A stretch of DNA of 64,000 nt from Mycobacterium sp. 3519A (GTDB lineage Bacteria > Actinomycetota > Actinomycetes > Mycobacteriales > Mycobacteriaceae), in contig NZ_OESG01000013.1 of assembly GCF_900240945.1 (NCBI RefSeq), positions 1,652,888 to 1,716,887 of the forward strand, in the 5' to 3' direction. Under the pieces are notes generated by a model. It was not told the origin of the DNA. It was given only the letters and a program-made list of their open reading frames with translations, and searched no databases. This document shows positions 16,963 through 25,353 of the stretch, piece by piece (the stretch's first letter is position 1; every line of letters starts with the position of its first letter). The translations under genes and the position numbers were made by a program.

Positions 16963-17829
16963 GTGAGCCAGAGACCCACACGCAAGGGCGGCCGCGCGCA
17001 CGACGATGCGGAGCTGCCCCGGTACACCGTCGGTGCGGTGGCCGACCGTGTCGGTGTGCCCGTGCCGACGCTGCGCAGTTGGAATCTGCGTTACGGTGTC
17101 GGTCCTGCCGGTCACAGTCCCGGCAGGCACCGCCTCTACAGCGAAGCCGACATCGCGGTGGTCGATCGCATGCGCGAAATGATCGATGCGGGCGTGAATC
17201 CCGGCAGTGCGGCACGCGCGGCGCTGGACGCGGTGGCGCCCGCCGGGCCGGACGCGGCGTCGTTGATCACCTCCGCCTTCAACCTCGATGTCGTTGCCGC
17301 GGGCCGACAGTTGGATCGCTACCTGCGTCACTTCGGGGTGGTCGAAGCGTGGGAACAGTTGGTCAGGCCCGCATTCGCCGCCATCGAAGCGCGGCAATCC
17401 GAAGGCGAGGGGTGTATCGACGTCGAACACGCGCTGTCGTGGACGGTTTCGCGATCACTGCAGCGGTTGCCCATCGTTGCCGACGACGCCCCGACGATCA
17501 TCCTGGCGTGCGCCGAGAACGAAACCCACACCCTGGCGCTGGAGGCGTTGCGCGCCGCGCTTGGCGATCACGGTCGCGGTGCGCTGATGCTCGGCGCTGA
17601 CGTGCCGAGCGCAGCGTTGATCGACGCCGTTGAGCGCCATAGTGAGGCGGTCACGGTGGTGCTGTGGTCGCAGACGCCGCAAACCGCGGACATGGCAACG
17701 GTGAAGGCCGTCATCGGAGCAGGCGCCCGGCTGATAATGGGCGGACCCGGTTGGGCGTCTGCGAGATTGCCGAAACAGGCGGTGCGGGTCGACAGCCTGG
17801 CGGCCGCGGTCGACCATCTGACGGGGTAG
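16963..17829 (+). CDS. MerR-family regulator with B12-binding-like domain (LitR/CarH type)
   Basis: A 288-residue regulator. Residues 20-90 are a MerR winged helix (YTVGAVADRVGVPVPTLRSW, then HRLYSEADIAVVDRM). Residues 105-170 form a helical segment and 176-288 a cobalamin-binding-like Rossmann domain (ENETHTLALEAL, LGADVPSAALI, GGPGW). In CarH/LitR proteins adenosylcobalamin binds here and light releases the protein from promoters of carotenoid genes. H189 in ETH matches the cobalt-ligand histidine, and E155-H156 the helical EH pair; the Trp expected ten residues before E155 is Gln145, and the Gly after the ExHxx motif is Ala, so ligand binding is uncertain. It sits next to idi and the crt operon. 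GTG 16963 follows GGAGAATCA. Confidence 0.85.
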   Translation: MSQRPTRKGGRAHDDAELPRYTVGAVADRVGVPVPTLRSWNLRYGVGPAGHSPGRHRLYSEADIAVVDRMREMIDAGVNPGSAARAALDAVAPAGPDAASLITSAFNLDVVAAGRQLDRYLRHFGVVEAWEQLVRPAFAAIEARQSEGEGCIDVEHALSWTVSRSLQRLPIVADDAPTIILACAENETHTLALEALRAALGDHGRGALMLGADVPSAALIDAVERHSEAVTVVLWSQTPQTADMATVKAVIGAGARLIMGGPGWASARLPKQAVRVDSLAAAVDHLTG

Positions 17830-17835
17830 CCTGAT

Positions 17836-17869
17836 CGCATCGATTACGCGTCGGTTGAATGGGTATATC
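17836..17869 (+). promoter_or_regulatory. idi promoter with degenerate LitR-type repeat
   Basis: CGCATCG-ATTA-CGCGTCG (17836-17853) has the spacing of the repeats before crtE and the MerR gene, with two or three changes. TATATC (17864-17869) is a good -10; a 17-bp spacer would place the -35 hexamer at 17841-17846, inside the repeat. Transcription would start at about 17876, the G of the proposed GTG start codon, giving a leaderless mRNA. Confidence 0.5.
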
Positions 17870-17875
17870 TGCATC

Positions 17876-18466
17876 GTGTCTGTGACGACTGTGCGCACCG
17901 ATGACGAGCAGGTGGTGTTGGTGGACGACGACGGGCGGGCGATCGGTGCCGCCGCCAAAGCCGCCGTCCACCACCGGGATACCCCGCTGCACCTGGCGTT
18001 TTCGTGTTACGTGTTCGACCCCGACGGGCGGGTGTTGTTGACGCGCCGCGCGCTTGGCAAGCGGACGTGGCCAGGGGTGTGGACGAATTCGTTCTGTGGG
18101 CACCCGTCGCCGGGGGAGAGCGTCGCGGCCGCGGTGCATCGACGCGCTCAGCAGGAACTCGGGCTGTCGCTGCACTCGGTCGAGTGTGTGTTGCCTGACT
18201 TCCGGTACCGGGCGATCGCCGCCGACGGCACCGTGGAGAACGAGATCTGCCCGGTGTTCCTTGCACACGCCGACGGCCCCGTCCGGCCGATGCCCGACGA
18301 GGTGATGGAGCACCGCTGGGTGCCGTGGGATGACCTGCGCTCGGCGGCCGGATTGCCGTGGGCCATCAGTCCGTGGGCCGTACAGCAGATTCCGCTGCTG
18401 GAGCCGTTCACTTACACGGATCGTGACCCCAGTTCATCAGCGAGTAGCGCCACGCCGACTCGTTGA
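17876..18466 (+). CDS. idi: Isopentenyl-diphosphate delta-isomerase, type I
   Basis: A 196-residue Nudix-fold enzyme that converts IPP to DMAPP and so primes GGPP synthesis for carotenoids. Catalytic landmarks are present: Cys in NSFCGHPSPGES, the Nudix-like AAAVHRRAQQELGL, and the glutamates of ENEICPVF with the Trp of HRWVPWDDL. GTG 17876 is preferred because it coincides with the predicted transcription start; TTG 17855 would lie upstream of the -10. The last 59 bp overlap the end of the convergent DUF3140 gene, and the Ser-rich C-terminal tail comes from this overlap. It follows the MerR regulator by 46 bp and is read toward the crt operon. Confidence 0.92.
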   Translation: MSVTTVRTDDEQVVLVDDDGRAIGAAAKAAVHHRDTPLHLAFSCYVFDPDGRVLLTRRALGKRTWPGVWTNSFCGHPSPGESVAAAVHRRAQQELGLSLHSVECVLPDFRYRAIAADGTVENEICPVFLAHADGPVRPMPDEVMEHRWVPWDDLRSAAGLPWAISPWAVQQIPLLEPFTYTDRDPSSSASSATPTR

Positions 18467-18737
18467 TGTCACCGGACGGCCGTTGCGCCAGGTGCCGATG
18501 TGCGTAGCCGACGACTTTGCGCATATGGGAATAGTCGTCGTCGGACAGATCGGACTTCTTCGACCGCAACAGTTCGATGATGCGGCGACCGCTGGCGTGC
18601 CCGGTCGACTCGTCGTTGCCGGACTTCTGCCCGACCTTCTTGGATTCCTCAGTGTCCAGCCATTTTTCGAGTTCCGCCGCGGTCATGTTCACGACGTCGT
18701 TGAAGTCTTTGTAAGTGGTCGACTTGTCGTCGGACAT
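18408..18737 (-). CDS. DUF3140-family protein
   Basis: A 109-residue soluble, charged protein. It matches the small actinobacterial family I know as DUF3140, with features such as FNDVVNMTAAELEKWLDTEE, a Ser/Lys-rich middle, and YSHMRKVVGYAHRHLAQRP near the end. Members are often next to a TUDOR-like (DUF2945) gene, as here: that gene ends 5 nt upstream. Function is unknown; a DNA- or stress-related role has been guessed for the pair but is not shown. It is the last gene of the minus-strand carotenoid operon and overlaps idi by 59 bp tail to tail. Confidence 0.8.
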   Translation of the reverse strand: MSDDKSTTYKDFNDVVNMTAAELEKWLDTEESKKVGQKSGNDESTGHASGRRIIELLRSKKSDLSDDDYSHMRKVVGYAHRHLAQRPSGDINESAWRYSLMNWGHDPCK

Positions 18738-18742
18738 GATGC

Positions 18743-18955
18743 CTACTTGGCTCGCCGTAGTGCGCCGGGCTTGTGCACGGCGTCGCGACCGCTCTTGTCG
18801 CTGCGGACCCGGTACTGCGGCTCGTCTTTGGATGCGCGCACCGAGCGACCGGCGCTTTCGGTGTCAGAGGTGATCTTCTCTTCGACGGTTCCGGTGACGG
18901 TGCTGCCGTGACTGCGCCACTGCACCTTGTCGCCCTTCTTCAAGTTTTCGGTCAT
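18743..18955 (-). CDS. DUF2945 (hypervirulence-associated TUDOR-like) protein
   Basis: A 70-residue basic protein beginning MTENLKKGDKVQWRSHGSTV, with TVEEKITSD and YRVRSDKSGRDAVHKPGAL. This is the compact SH3/TUDOR-like beta-barrel family DUF2945. The biochemical function is unknown. ATG 18955 is chosen because the frame upstream runs through the Rieske gene. It sits 32 nt after the Rieske gene and 5 nt before the DUF3140 gene, so it is probably carried on the same transcript as the carotenoid genes. Confidence 0.85.
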   Translation of the reverse strand: MTENLKKGDKVQWRSHGSTVTGTVEEKITSDTESAGRSVRASKDEPQYRVRSDKSGRDAVHKPGALRRAK

Positions 18956-18987
18956 GGTGGCGGGATACCCGGCGACGCGGAAACGAT

Positions 18988-19995
18988 TCACGGACGAGTG
19001 CGTAGCTGGAAAAGCCGCTCGGCGTATTCGAGATCGTCGCGCCACAACCTGCCGGCCGCGCGCCGCATCAGCGGAGTGATCAACGCCGCGCCGCGTAAGG
19101 CGTGCACGAATCCCGGTCTGTCCGAGTGTGCGATCACCGCCTCGAGTACCGCCGCTCTCGGCAGCCCGTCGGCACCGGGGCCCAGGGGAGTGGCATGGGT
19201 TTCCACCACACTGCCTGACCCTTCGCCGTCGATGATCCGCATGAGAATGGTGCGCGGTTCGGGGCTGGTGAATTCGGCGATCACCGGAATGCCAAGCCTG
19301 CCGATCCGGAACGTGACGGCCACCAGGAAGCGGTCGAGGTCCTCGGGCAGGTCGTCGCCCGACGGTGGGCTGCTGAGCACGTCCAGTCGCGTGAATGAGT
19401 AGGGGTGGAACCATGATCCGTGCCAGGGATCCATCCGGTTGGCGATGATGTCGCGTGGTTCGCAGGTGCCGACCAGACGCGTCACGGCGTGGATGCGATT
19501 GCCGTCGGGCCGCGCAGGCACCACCGGCATATCGGTGGGCTGCTCGCCGCCGACGTCGTCGAGTCGCACCCATGCCAGTACCCCGTCGTCGTGCGACGGT
19601 CGCGGCCGCCAGCCGAATTGGCGGCTGCCGTCGAGTCGAAGTCCGTGCCATGGGCAGATCAACGCGCCGCAGTCGATCTTGCCCGTGCTGAGATCGGCGC
19701 CGAGATGCGGACATTCGCCGGGACCGACGTGTAATGCGCCGTCTTCGCCGCGCCACGCGACAAGGTCCTTGCCCGCGACGCGAAGGCTGACGGGGTGGTT
19801 CCGGATGCTGTCGCTGTCGGCCACCGCGTACCAGTTACCGCTCGGCCGTCGCTGCGAGCGCTCCAGCGCCGCCGTGATGACGGCGGGTTGTGCGTCGCGA
19901 TACGTGGGTTGCTGATGCGACCATTGCATCCGTGGCAACAGCTCGAACGGGGATGTCTTCGCCCACCGCTGCGCGAACTTGTCGACCATTTTCAT
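18988..19995 (-). CDS. Rieske-type non-heme iron oxygenase of the carotenoid operon
   Basis: A 335-residue protein. The N-terminal Rieske domain binds a [2Fe-2S] cluster through C95-x-H97 and C114-x2-H117 (ECPHLGADLS, ICPWHGLRLDG). The C-terminal domain, which I associate with family DUF5914, contains NRMDPWHGSWFH: N186, D189, H192 and H197 match the NxxDxxHxxxxH motif that holds mononuclear iron in Rieske oxygenases. An oxygenase or hydroxylase activity is therefore plausible, and the position after crtU suggests an aromatic carotenoid as substrate; this is inference. ATG 19995 overlaps the crtU stop (ATGA), with GGAAAGGCGAG upstream. No reductase or ferredoxin gene is nearby, so electrons must come from elsewhere. 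Confidence 0.82.
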   Translation of the reverse strand: MKMVDKFAQRWAKTSPFELLPRMQWSHQQPTYRDAQPAVITAALERSQRRPSGNWYAVADSDSIRNHPVSLRVAGKDLVAWRGEDGALHVGPGECPHLGADLSTGKIDCGALICPWHGLRLDGSRQFGWRPRPSHDDGVLAWVRLDDVGGEQPTDMPVVPARPDGNRIHAVTRLVGTCEPRDIIANRMDPWHGSWFHPYSFTRLDVLSSPPSGDDLPEDLDRFLVAVTFRIGRLGIPVIAEFTSPEPRTILMRIIDGEGSGSVVETHATPLGPGADGLPRAAVLEAVIAHSDRPGFVHALRGAALITPLMRRAAGRLWRDDLEYAERLFQLRTRP

Positions 19996-21515
19996 TGCAG
20001 CACTCGCCTTTCCCGGCCGGCCAGGCGCCGCAGCGTGGCCGACCGACCCCGCACCGGCACCGTCTGGATGTCGTGCCCCGTCACCCCGAACCGCCGCAAC
20101 AGTTCGTTGGCCGCGGCCCACCCCGTGGTCGCCGCCCGTTCCATCAGCGCCACGGGCAGATCGATCCGGATCCCGTCTCCGGCCAGCACGAGTCCGTCCC
20201 GCGGGGTGACGACGCGTGGACGGTTGGCGAAATCGCCAGGGGCGAAGCGGGGACAGTCGTTGCGGCACAGCGCCTTTTCATCCAGGATCCTGGCCGCGCG
20301 CGTTTCCGGGTAGATCTCGTGCAGCCGGGCCAGCAGCCGCTCGCCGAGACCGTCGCTCGACGTTGTCGCATAGGAATGCAGTTCGATGACAGAGCCACCC
20401 GTGCGGCGGGTCCACTCCGCGGCCTGCCGCTCGTAGCGTTCCAGCACGCTGACGTTGTCCAGGGGCGATCGCCCGCCCGTGCCGAGGAACGCAGGCCGCT
20501 CAGCACGCACCGCGCTGTCGAGCCACAGCCGGTGCACGACGAACGGTGCGGCAGTCCGCAGGTCGGCGACCTGCCGCCGCCATGCGTCGTCGCCGAGGCC
20601 CGGCGACTGCTCGACGATGCGTTGCAGGGCCGCCGTATCGGTCGCCAGCACGACGCCGTCCGCGTCGTAGGTGTGCCCGGAATCTGACTCCACCGAGAAC
20701 CGGGTTCCTGCATCGACAGCGGTCACCGATTGGCCGGTATGAAACTGCACGCCAAGAGAACTCAGGTATCCCCGCAGCGGGTTCCACAGTGCGACGTCGA
20801 AGTTGTCGTTCGCGACATCGAACACCAGGCCCTCGCTGGAACCGAGAAAATAGATGTGGAACATGGTCGCGAGTTCGGCCGCGGACAGATCGCGGGGTTC
20901 GGCGAAGAAGCTCCGGGAGAACACCTCGAAGGCGAGATGGCGCGCGGCTTCCGGGAAGTTGATGTCGCGCAGAAACGACTCGGCGTCCTGGTGGTCGAGC
21001 AGGTGGTAGGTGGCGGGCACCGAGACCGCGGCCAGCGGCGCGGCGGCACGGGCGTTGAGGCGCGCCATGTCCCTGAGCCGAAAGGTCGGACTGCGCAAGG
21101 CGAAAGCGAGCGCATTGAACGGCGGGGTCTGCGGTAGGCCGCGAAACGTGTCGCGCCTGCCGTGCGCGTCGACCAACGGGTAGTCGTCGACGGGGGTCAG
21201 CATCCGCAGCGCGGGATCGACCCGGCGCAGCAGGGAACGCAGGTTGTAGTACTGCCGGAAGAACGCGTGGAATCCGCGGTTCATCGCGCCGGAGGTGCCG
21301 TCGGACAGCGGTTCGGGCCAGCCGCCGACCCGTCCGCCGAGATAGGTTTCGCGCTCGATGACCTCGACCGTGACACCGCGTTCGGCCAGTCCGGTCGCCG
21401 CCGCGAGCCCGGCGATGCCCGCGCCGACCACGACCACGCGCGGCCTGGGTGCCAGCCCAGCCGCGTCGGGGAGTCCATGGTGGGTCCGGTGGGTCACCCG
21501 GCGGGGGTCGGTCAT
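19992..21515 (-). CDS. crtU: Carotenoid phi-ring synthase (isorenieratene synthase)
   Basis: A 507-residue FAD-dependent protein of the desaturase/methyltransferase group, which turns beta-ionone rings into aromatic phi rings by desaturation and methyl migration, giving isorenieratene from beta-carotene. The dinucleotide-binding motif VVVVGAGIAGLAAATGLAER starts near residue 26, followed by GGRVGGWPEPLSDGTSGAMN and the family block MNRGFHAFFRQYYNLRSLLR. The C-terminus has VLAGDGIRIDLPVALMERAA. ATG 21515 overlaps the stop of the methyltransferase gene (ATGA) and the stop overlaps the Rieske start (ATGA). Context with lycopene cyclase genes supports CrtU over a generic CrtI paralogue. Confidence 0.88.
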   Translation of the reverse strand: MTDPRRVTHRTHHGLPDAAGLAPRPRVVVVGAGIAGLAAATGLAERGVTVEVIERETYLGGRVGGWPEPLSDGTSGAMNRGFHAFFRQYYNLRSLLRRVDPALRMLTPVDDYPLVDAHGRRDTFRGLPQTPPFNALAFALRSPTFRLRDMARLNARAAAPLAAVSVPATYHLLDHQDAESFLRDINFPEAARHLAFEVFSRSFFAEPRDLSAAELATMFHIYFLGSSEGLVFDVANDNFDVALWNPLRGYLSSLGVQFHTGQSVTAVDAGTRFSVESDSGHTYDADGVVLATDTAALQRIVEQSPGLGDDAWRRQVADLRTAAPFVVHRLWLDSAVRAERPAFLGTGGRSPLDNVSVLERYERQAAEWTRRTGGSVIELHSYATTSSDGLGERLLARLHEIYPETRAARILDEKALCRNDCPRFAPGDFANRPRVVTPRDGLVLAGDGIRIDLPVALMERAATTGWAAANELLRRFGVTGHDIQTVPVRGRSATLRRLAGRERRVLQ

Positions 21516-22222
21516 CGCGGCGCTTCCGCGAGGAAGGTGTGCACGATGTTGCGTTGCCAGCCGGGCATCGACGCACTGCGCACGTTGACGAAGCCGTTGT
21601 CCCGCAACCGGTTTCGGAATACGGATGCGCCGTCGAATTCGTTGACGCTGCGGCGCAGGTATCGGTAGAGCGCGGCGTCGCCGGTGCGCAGGCGTCCGCT
21701 CGGGATGATGATCGCGGCGCACACCGCGTTCCATATCGCGGTGGCGACGCGCGAATCGCGCACCGAGTACTCGTGGATGGCCAGTGTGGCACCTGGCTGC
21801 AGCAGCGAACCGAACGACCGCAACTGCGCGTCGCGGTCGTCGATGTTGCGGATCAGGTAAGCGGCGAAGATGCCGTCGAACGGGCCGACGACGCCGGTAT
21901 CGGTGAGGTGTTCGATGCGACTGTGCACGAAACGCACCGATTCAGGCCATGTCTTGGACCTGGCCTGAGCGAGCATGCCCGCCGAACCGTCGACCGCGAC
22001 GATCTGCGCGTGCGGCGCCGCCGCCAGCAGCGCGGCCGTGGAAGCGCCGGTGCCACAACCGGCGTCGAGCAGGCGTAACCCGCGGCCGCCGTTCGGTATC
22101 CGCATCCGCTGCGCGGAAATCCGAAGGTGCGCATGGTAGCCGGGGTTGGCGCCGACCAGTTTGTCGTAGCTTGCCGCGCCTGCGTCGAACGCGCCGGGCA
22201 CATCGTGGTGGGTGAGATTCAT
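21512..22222 (-). CDS. crtT: SAM-dependent methyltransferase of the carotenoid operon
   Basis: A 236-residue class I methyltransferase. The SAM-binding motif is LLDAGCGTGASTAALLAAAP, followed by VDGSAGMLAQARSK and FDGIFAAYLIRNID, resembling UbiE/COQ5-type enzymes. Actinobacterial isorenieratene clusters carry a methyltransferase-like gene called crtT whose role is not settled; the position before crtU fits that name, which I use tentatively. ATG 22222 overlaps the lycopene cyclase stop (ATGA). A possible role in tailoring the end group or in quinone metabolism cannot be separated from sequence. Confidence 0.72.
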   Translation of the reverse strand: MNLTHHDVPGAFDAGAASYDKLVGANPGYHAHLRISAQRMRIPNGGRGLRLLDAGCGTGASTAALLAAAPHAQIVAVDGSAGMLAQARSKTWPESVRFVHSRIEHLTDTGVVGPFDGIFAAYLIRNIDDRDAQLRSFGSLLQPGATLAIHEYSVRDSRVATAIWNAVCAAIIIPSGRLRTGDAALYRYLRRSVNEFDGASVFRNRLRDNGFVNVRSASMPGWQRNIVHTFLAEAPR

Positions 22223-22548
22223 CGTGCGTCCTTCCGCGTCTGGCGTCTGCGCTGGCGTTCCCACAGCAGCAGCACCGCGGTGACCATCGCCCACCCGAAC
22301 AGGAAATCCTCGACCGGGATGTCGAGCGGAAACCGAAGCCCACTGGTGTGACGGTCGTCGTAGATGACGATCGGTGCGGACAGTTTGGTCAACCACCCGT
22401 CGACGAGAATCTGGAAGCCGAACACGATCGCCATCGAGATCCAGTAGCCCGGGCGGCGGAACAATCCGGTACGCAGTAGGGCGAATTCGATGACGCACAC
22501 CACGATGACCGCCAGCACGGCGGGCAACGTGTAGCCGAGTCCGGTCAC
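22219..22548 (-). CDS. crtYd: Lycopene cyclase subunit, second half (CrtYd type)
   Basis: A 109-residue membrane protein with three hydrophobic helices (YTLPAVLAVIVVCVIEFALL, YWISMAIVFGFQILVDGW, FLFGWAMVTAVLLLWE) and the conserved segment LRFPLDIPVEDFLFG. It belongs to the heterodimeric lycopene cyclase family, in which two small subunits together form the beta rings of beta-carotene. GTG 22548 overlaps the stop of crtYc (GTGA), giving coupled synthesis of the two halves; the stop overlaps the methyltransferase ATG. Confidence 0.88.
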   Translation of the reverse strand: MTGLGYTLPAVLAVIVVCVIEFALLRTGLFRRPGYWISMAIVFGFQILVDGWLTKLSAPIVIYDDRHTSGLRFPLDIPVEDFLFGWAMVTAVLLLWERQRRRQTRKDAR

Positions 22549-22889
22549 GGTACGTGTTCCTCCAGTCGCTCGCTGCGCCGAGCCCAGCACAGGATCGTCT
22601 CCACCGCGTTGTAGGTGAGCAACCCGCACAGCGGTATCACCACGAAGAAGAGCAGTTCCTCGATCGGCAGGGCGCCGGGCAACTCGAGACCCGTGACGTA
22701 GCGCGGGTTGTACGTCCAGACGTGCGCAGCGATCGCCACCGCGTCCCACAGCACGAAGATCGCCGTGACCGGCAGCACCGCGGTTGCGACGCGCCGCCGC
22801 CTGCGGTAGACGCCTTGACCGAAGAACTCCAGCGGAGCCGTTATCGCCAGGCAGGCCGCCAACACGAGCAGGTACTGCCATCTGTCCAT
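22545..22889 (-). CDS. crtYc: Lycopene cyclase subunit, first half (CrtYc type)
   Basis: A 114-residue membrane protein with hydrophobic segments (WQYLLVLAACLAITAPLEFF, VLPVTAIFVLWDAVAIAA, LLFFVVIPLCGLLTYNAVE) and the family motif LPGALPIEELLFF, which parallels the PxED/E motif of its partner. It pairs with CrtYd to cyclise lycopene. ATG 22889 lies 2 nt after the crtB stop; upstream extension of the frame is inside crtB and is rejected. The GTGA overlap with crtYd supports equal expression. Confidence 0.88.
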   Translation of the reverse strand: MDRWQYLLVLAACLAITAPLEFFGQGVYRRRRRVATAVLPVTAIFVLWDAVAIAAHVWTYNPRYVTGLELPGALPIEELLFFVVIPLCGLLTYNAVETILCWARRSERLEEHVP

Positions 22890-22891
22890 CG

Positions 22892-23848
22892 CTACAACCC
22901 TGCCGCCCTTGGAGTCCGCAGCCCAGCCGTCCACGCCTTGGCCAACCCGTTGGCGGCCACTTGGATTCGCCTGCCGGTGCCCACGCTGGCCCGATGGTTG
23001 AAGACGGCGAAGTCGAGTTCCTCGATGCGGTCGAGGATCTCGGAGTACAGCGTCAACGCCGCCGCGATGCAGGGCCGCGAGCGACGGGCGAGCAGCGGTA
23101 TGCCCTTCTTCGCGACGTCGTAGATGCGTCGTGTCTCGGCGTGCTGCTCGGCCAGCGCCACCCGGACCCGCTTGTCGGTGCGTTGATTCCAGTGGCACCA
23201 CATCAACACGTCGCGGTCGACCTGATGCGCGGCCAGTTCGTCGGCTGGGAGGTAGACGCGCCCGCGCACCAGGTCTTCGTCGACATCGCGCAGGAAGTTG
23301 GTCAGCTGGAACGCCTTGCCGAGCGCCGCGGCGTACGGTGCGGCTTCCTCGCGCGGGCACACGGTGCCGAGAACCGGAAGCATCTGCAGTCCGATCACCT
23401 CCGCCGAGCCGTACATGTACCGGTTCAACGCGTCGCGGTCGGGGTAGTCGGTCACCGTCAGATCCATCCGCATCGAGGCGAGGAAATCGTCGAACAGCCC
23501 CCACGGTATGTCATATCTGTGGGCGGTGTGTACGACTGCGGCGAGCGCGGGGTCGCCGTCGGTGGTGTCGTCCTGCACCAGCCGATTGAACAGCTGGGTG
23601 GTGAGCTGCTCCAGCCGAGCCGCCCGCTCGGCGACGGGCACCGACGGGTCGAGATCGTCGAGGATGTCGTCGGCCCGCCTGGCGAATCCGTACAGTGCGT
23701 GCACCGCCGGACGTTGGTGCGGCGCAAGCAATCTCGTCGCGAGGAAGAACGTGCGACCGTGCTCGGCGTTGAGGGTGCGACAGCGCCGATAGGCGTCCCG
23801 CAGTGCCGGATCGCGGACTCCCGCGGCATCGAGTTCGGAACTGATCAT
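22892..23848 (-). CDS. crtB: Phytoene synthase
   Basis: A 318-residue squalene/phytoene synthase that joins two GGPP molecules head to head to give phytoene. The two aspartate-rich Mg-diphosphate motifs are present: FARRADDILDDLD near residue 55 and LTNFLRDVDEDLVRGRVYLP near residue 185. The conserved TFFLATRLL and GSAEVIGLQMLP segments are also seen. ATG 23848 overlaps the crtI stop (ATGA). The frame continues upstream inside crtI but has no start with a ribosome site. Confidence 0.94.
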   Translation of the reverse strand: MISSELDAAGVRDPALRDAYRRCRTLNAEHGRTFFLATRLLAPHQRPAVHALYGFARRADDILDDLDPSVPVAERAARLEQLTTQLFNRLVQDDTTDGDPALAAVVHTAHRYDIPWGLFDDFLASMRMDLTVTDYPDRDALNRYMYGSAEVIGLQMLPVLGTVCPREEAAPYAAALGKAFQLTNFLRDVDEDLVRGRVYLPADELAAHQVDRDVLMWCHWNQRTDKRVRVALAEQHAETRRIYDVAKKGIPLLARRSRPCIAAALTLYSEILDRIEELDFAVFNHRASVGTGRRIQVAANGLAKAWTAGLRTPRAAGL

Positions 23849-25353
23849 TTTCCTACCACCTGTGCTGGCCGGCGGCCGCTGACGACGCCGGTGATTCGGT
23901 CGGCAGCCAGCCGCCCGGAGATGAGAGCTGTCGGCACCCCGACACCGGGCACCGTCGAAGAACCCGCGAGCACCACGTTGTCGATGCCACGGATGGTGTT
24001 GGCGGGCCGGAACGGCCCGGTCTGGCCGAACGTGTGCGCCAGCGCGAACGGGGTGCCGCCCGCCATGCCTTGCCGCGCCCACCCTGCCGGGTCGACGACA
24101 TGCAGCAGTTCGGCATCGACGCCCAACTGCGGCAGCCTGCGGGCGGCGACGTCGACGATCTGCTGCGCGTACGCCGCGCCGGTCACACCCCAATCAACTG
24201 TTCCGACAGCGGTATTGGGCGCCGGCGCCAGGATGTAAAGCAGGTCGCGGCCCGCCGGCGCGAGGCTGGGGTCGCCCGCGGTGGGCCTGGTGACCAACAA
24301 CGACGGATCACCCATCACCCGTCCGTCGTCGATGATGTCGCGGAACGTCTGCTGCCATGCGTCGCCGAAAACGATCGTGTGGTGCCCGATCTCGGCGCCG
24401 GTGGCGCGACAGCCGACGTGCGCGACGACCGCCGAAGGCGCGGGCCGCAGCGGCAGCACGCGCCGCGGCACCCGCCCCAGCATGCGATATGTCTGGGGCA
24501 GTTCGGTGGTCAGCACGACCGCATCGGCGGATATCCGCTCGCCGGTATCGGTGCACACCGCACTGACCCGGCCCTGGCTGTGCTCCAGGGCCGAAACCGT
24601 TGCGCCGTAGCGGATGTCGACCCCCGCATCGGACGCCGCGGCGGCCAGCGCATCGGGAAGCGCTCGCACGCCGCCCCGCGGGAAGTACACGCCGGAGACG
24701 GTGTCCATGTACGCGATCACGGCGTACACCGCCAGCGCCCGCTGCGGCGGTACACCGGCGTAGAGCGCCTGGAACGTGAACACGCGCAGCAGACGTTCGT
24801 CGCTGATGAACCGTCGCACCATCCGGTCCCAGCGCCTGAACCCGCCGATGGCCGCCAGCCTGGCCAGCTGCGGGGTGAGCAACGACAACGGTGAATCGAA
24901 GTTGGCCCCGATGAACCCGTCGAACTCGGTCCGGTACAACCGGGCCAGCCACGACCGCAGCCGCAGATAGCCTTCCGCCTGCTGTCTGCCCGCGAAGCGT
25001 TCGATCTCCGCGGCCATGGCGTCGCGGTCGGCGTGCACGTTCAACGCGCTGCCGTCGGCGAACGACGCCCGGTACGCGGGCTCGACGGGCATCAGCGCAA
25101 GCCGCTCCGACGTGGACTCGCCGACCGCGGCGAAGGTGTCGTCGATGATGTCCGGCATCGTCAGCACGGTGGGGCCGGTGTCGAGGCGGTAGCCGTCGAT
25201 GTCGAGACGGCCGACCCTGCCACCCGGATAGGGGTGCCGTTCGACGATCGTGACGGCGCGTCCGCGGCCCGCGAGGTGCAGCGCGGCCGACAAGCCGGAC
25301 AACCCGGCTCCAACCACCACCACCCGATCGGTACTGCCCCCGACGGTGCGCAT
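23845..25353 (-). CDS. crtI: Phytoene desaturase
   Basis: A 502-residue FAD-dependent desaturase that converts phytoene to lycopene by successive dehydrogenations. The N-terminal VVVVGAGLSGLSAALHLAGR and PYPGGRVGRLDIDGYRLDTG form the FAD-binding site; the C-terminal family signature is seen in LVLAGSSTVPGVGVPTALIS as NVVLAGSSTVPGVGVP. ATG 25353 overlaps the crtE stop (TGATG). A second CrtI-like protein is encoded at 27695-29125, but only this one is embedded in the pathway operon. Confidence 0.94.
   Translation of the reverse strand: MRTVGGSTDRVVVVGAGLSGLSAALHLAGRGRAVTIVERHPYPGGRVGRLDIDGYRLDTGPTVLTMPDIIDDTFAAVGESTSERLALMPVEPAYRASFADGSALNVHADRDAMAAEIERFAGRQQAEGYLRLRSWLARLYRTEFDGFIGANFDSPLSLLTPQLARLAAIGGFRRWDRMVRRFISDERLLRVFTFQALYAGVPPQRALAVYAVIAYMDTVSGVYFPRGGVRALPDALAAAASDAGVDIRYGATVSALEHSQGRVSAVCTDTGERISADAVVLTTELPQTYRMLGRVPRRVLPLRPAPSAVVAHVGCRATGAEIGHHTIVFGDAWQQTFRDIIDDGRVMGDPSLLVTRPTAGDPSLAPAGRDLLYILAPAPNTAVGTVDWGVTGAAYAQQIVDVAARRLPQLGVDAELLHVVDPAGWARQGMAGGTPFALAHTFGQTGPFRPANTIRGIDNVVLAGSSTVPGVGVPTALISGRLAADRITGVVSGRRPAQVVGK

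Noticed and set aside
22784..24238. A 484-codon plus-strand frame opposite crtYc, crtB and crtI
   Set aside because: It crosses three coupled genes on the other strand and has no domain or ribosome site.
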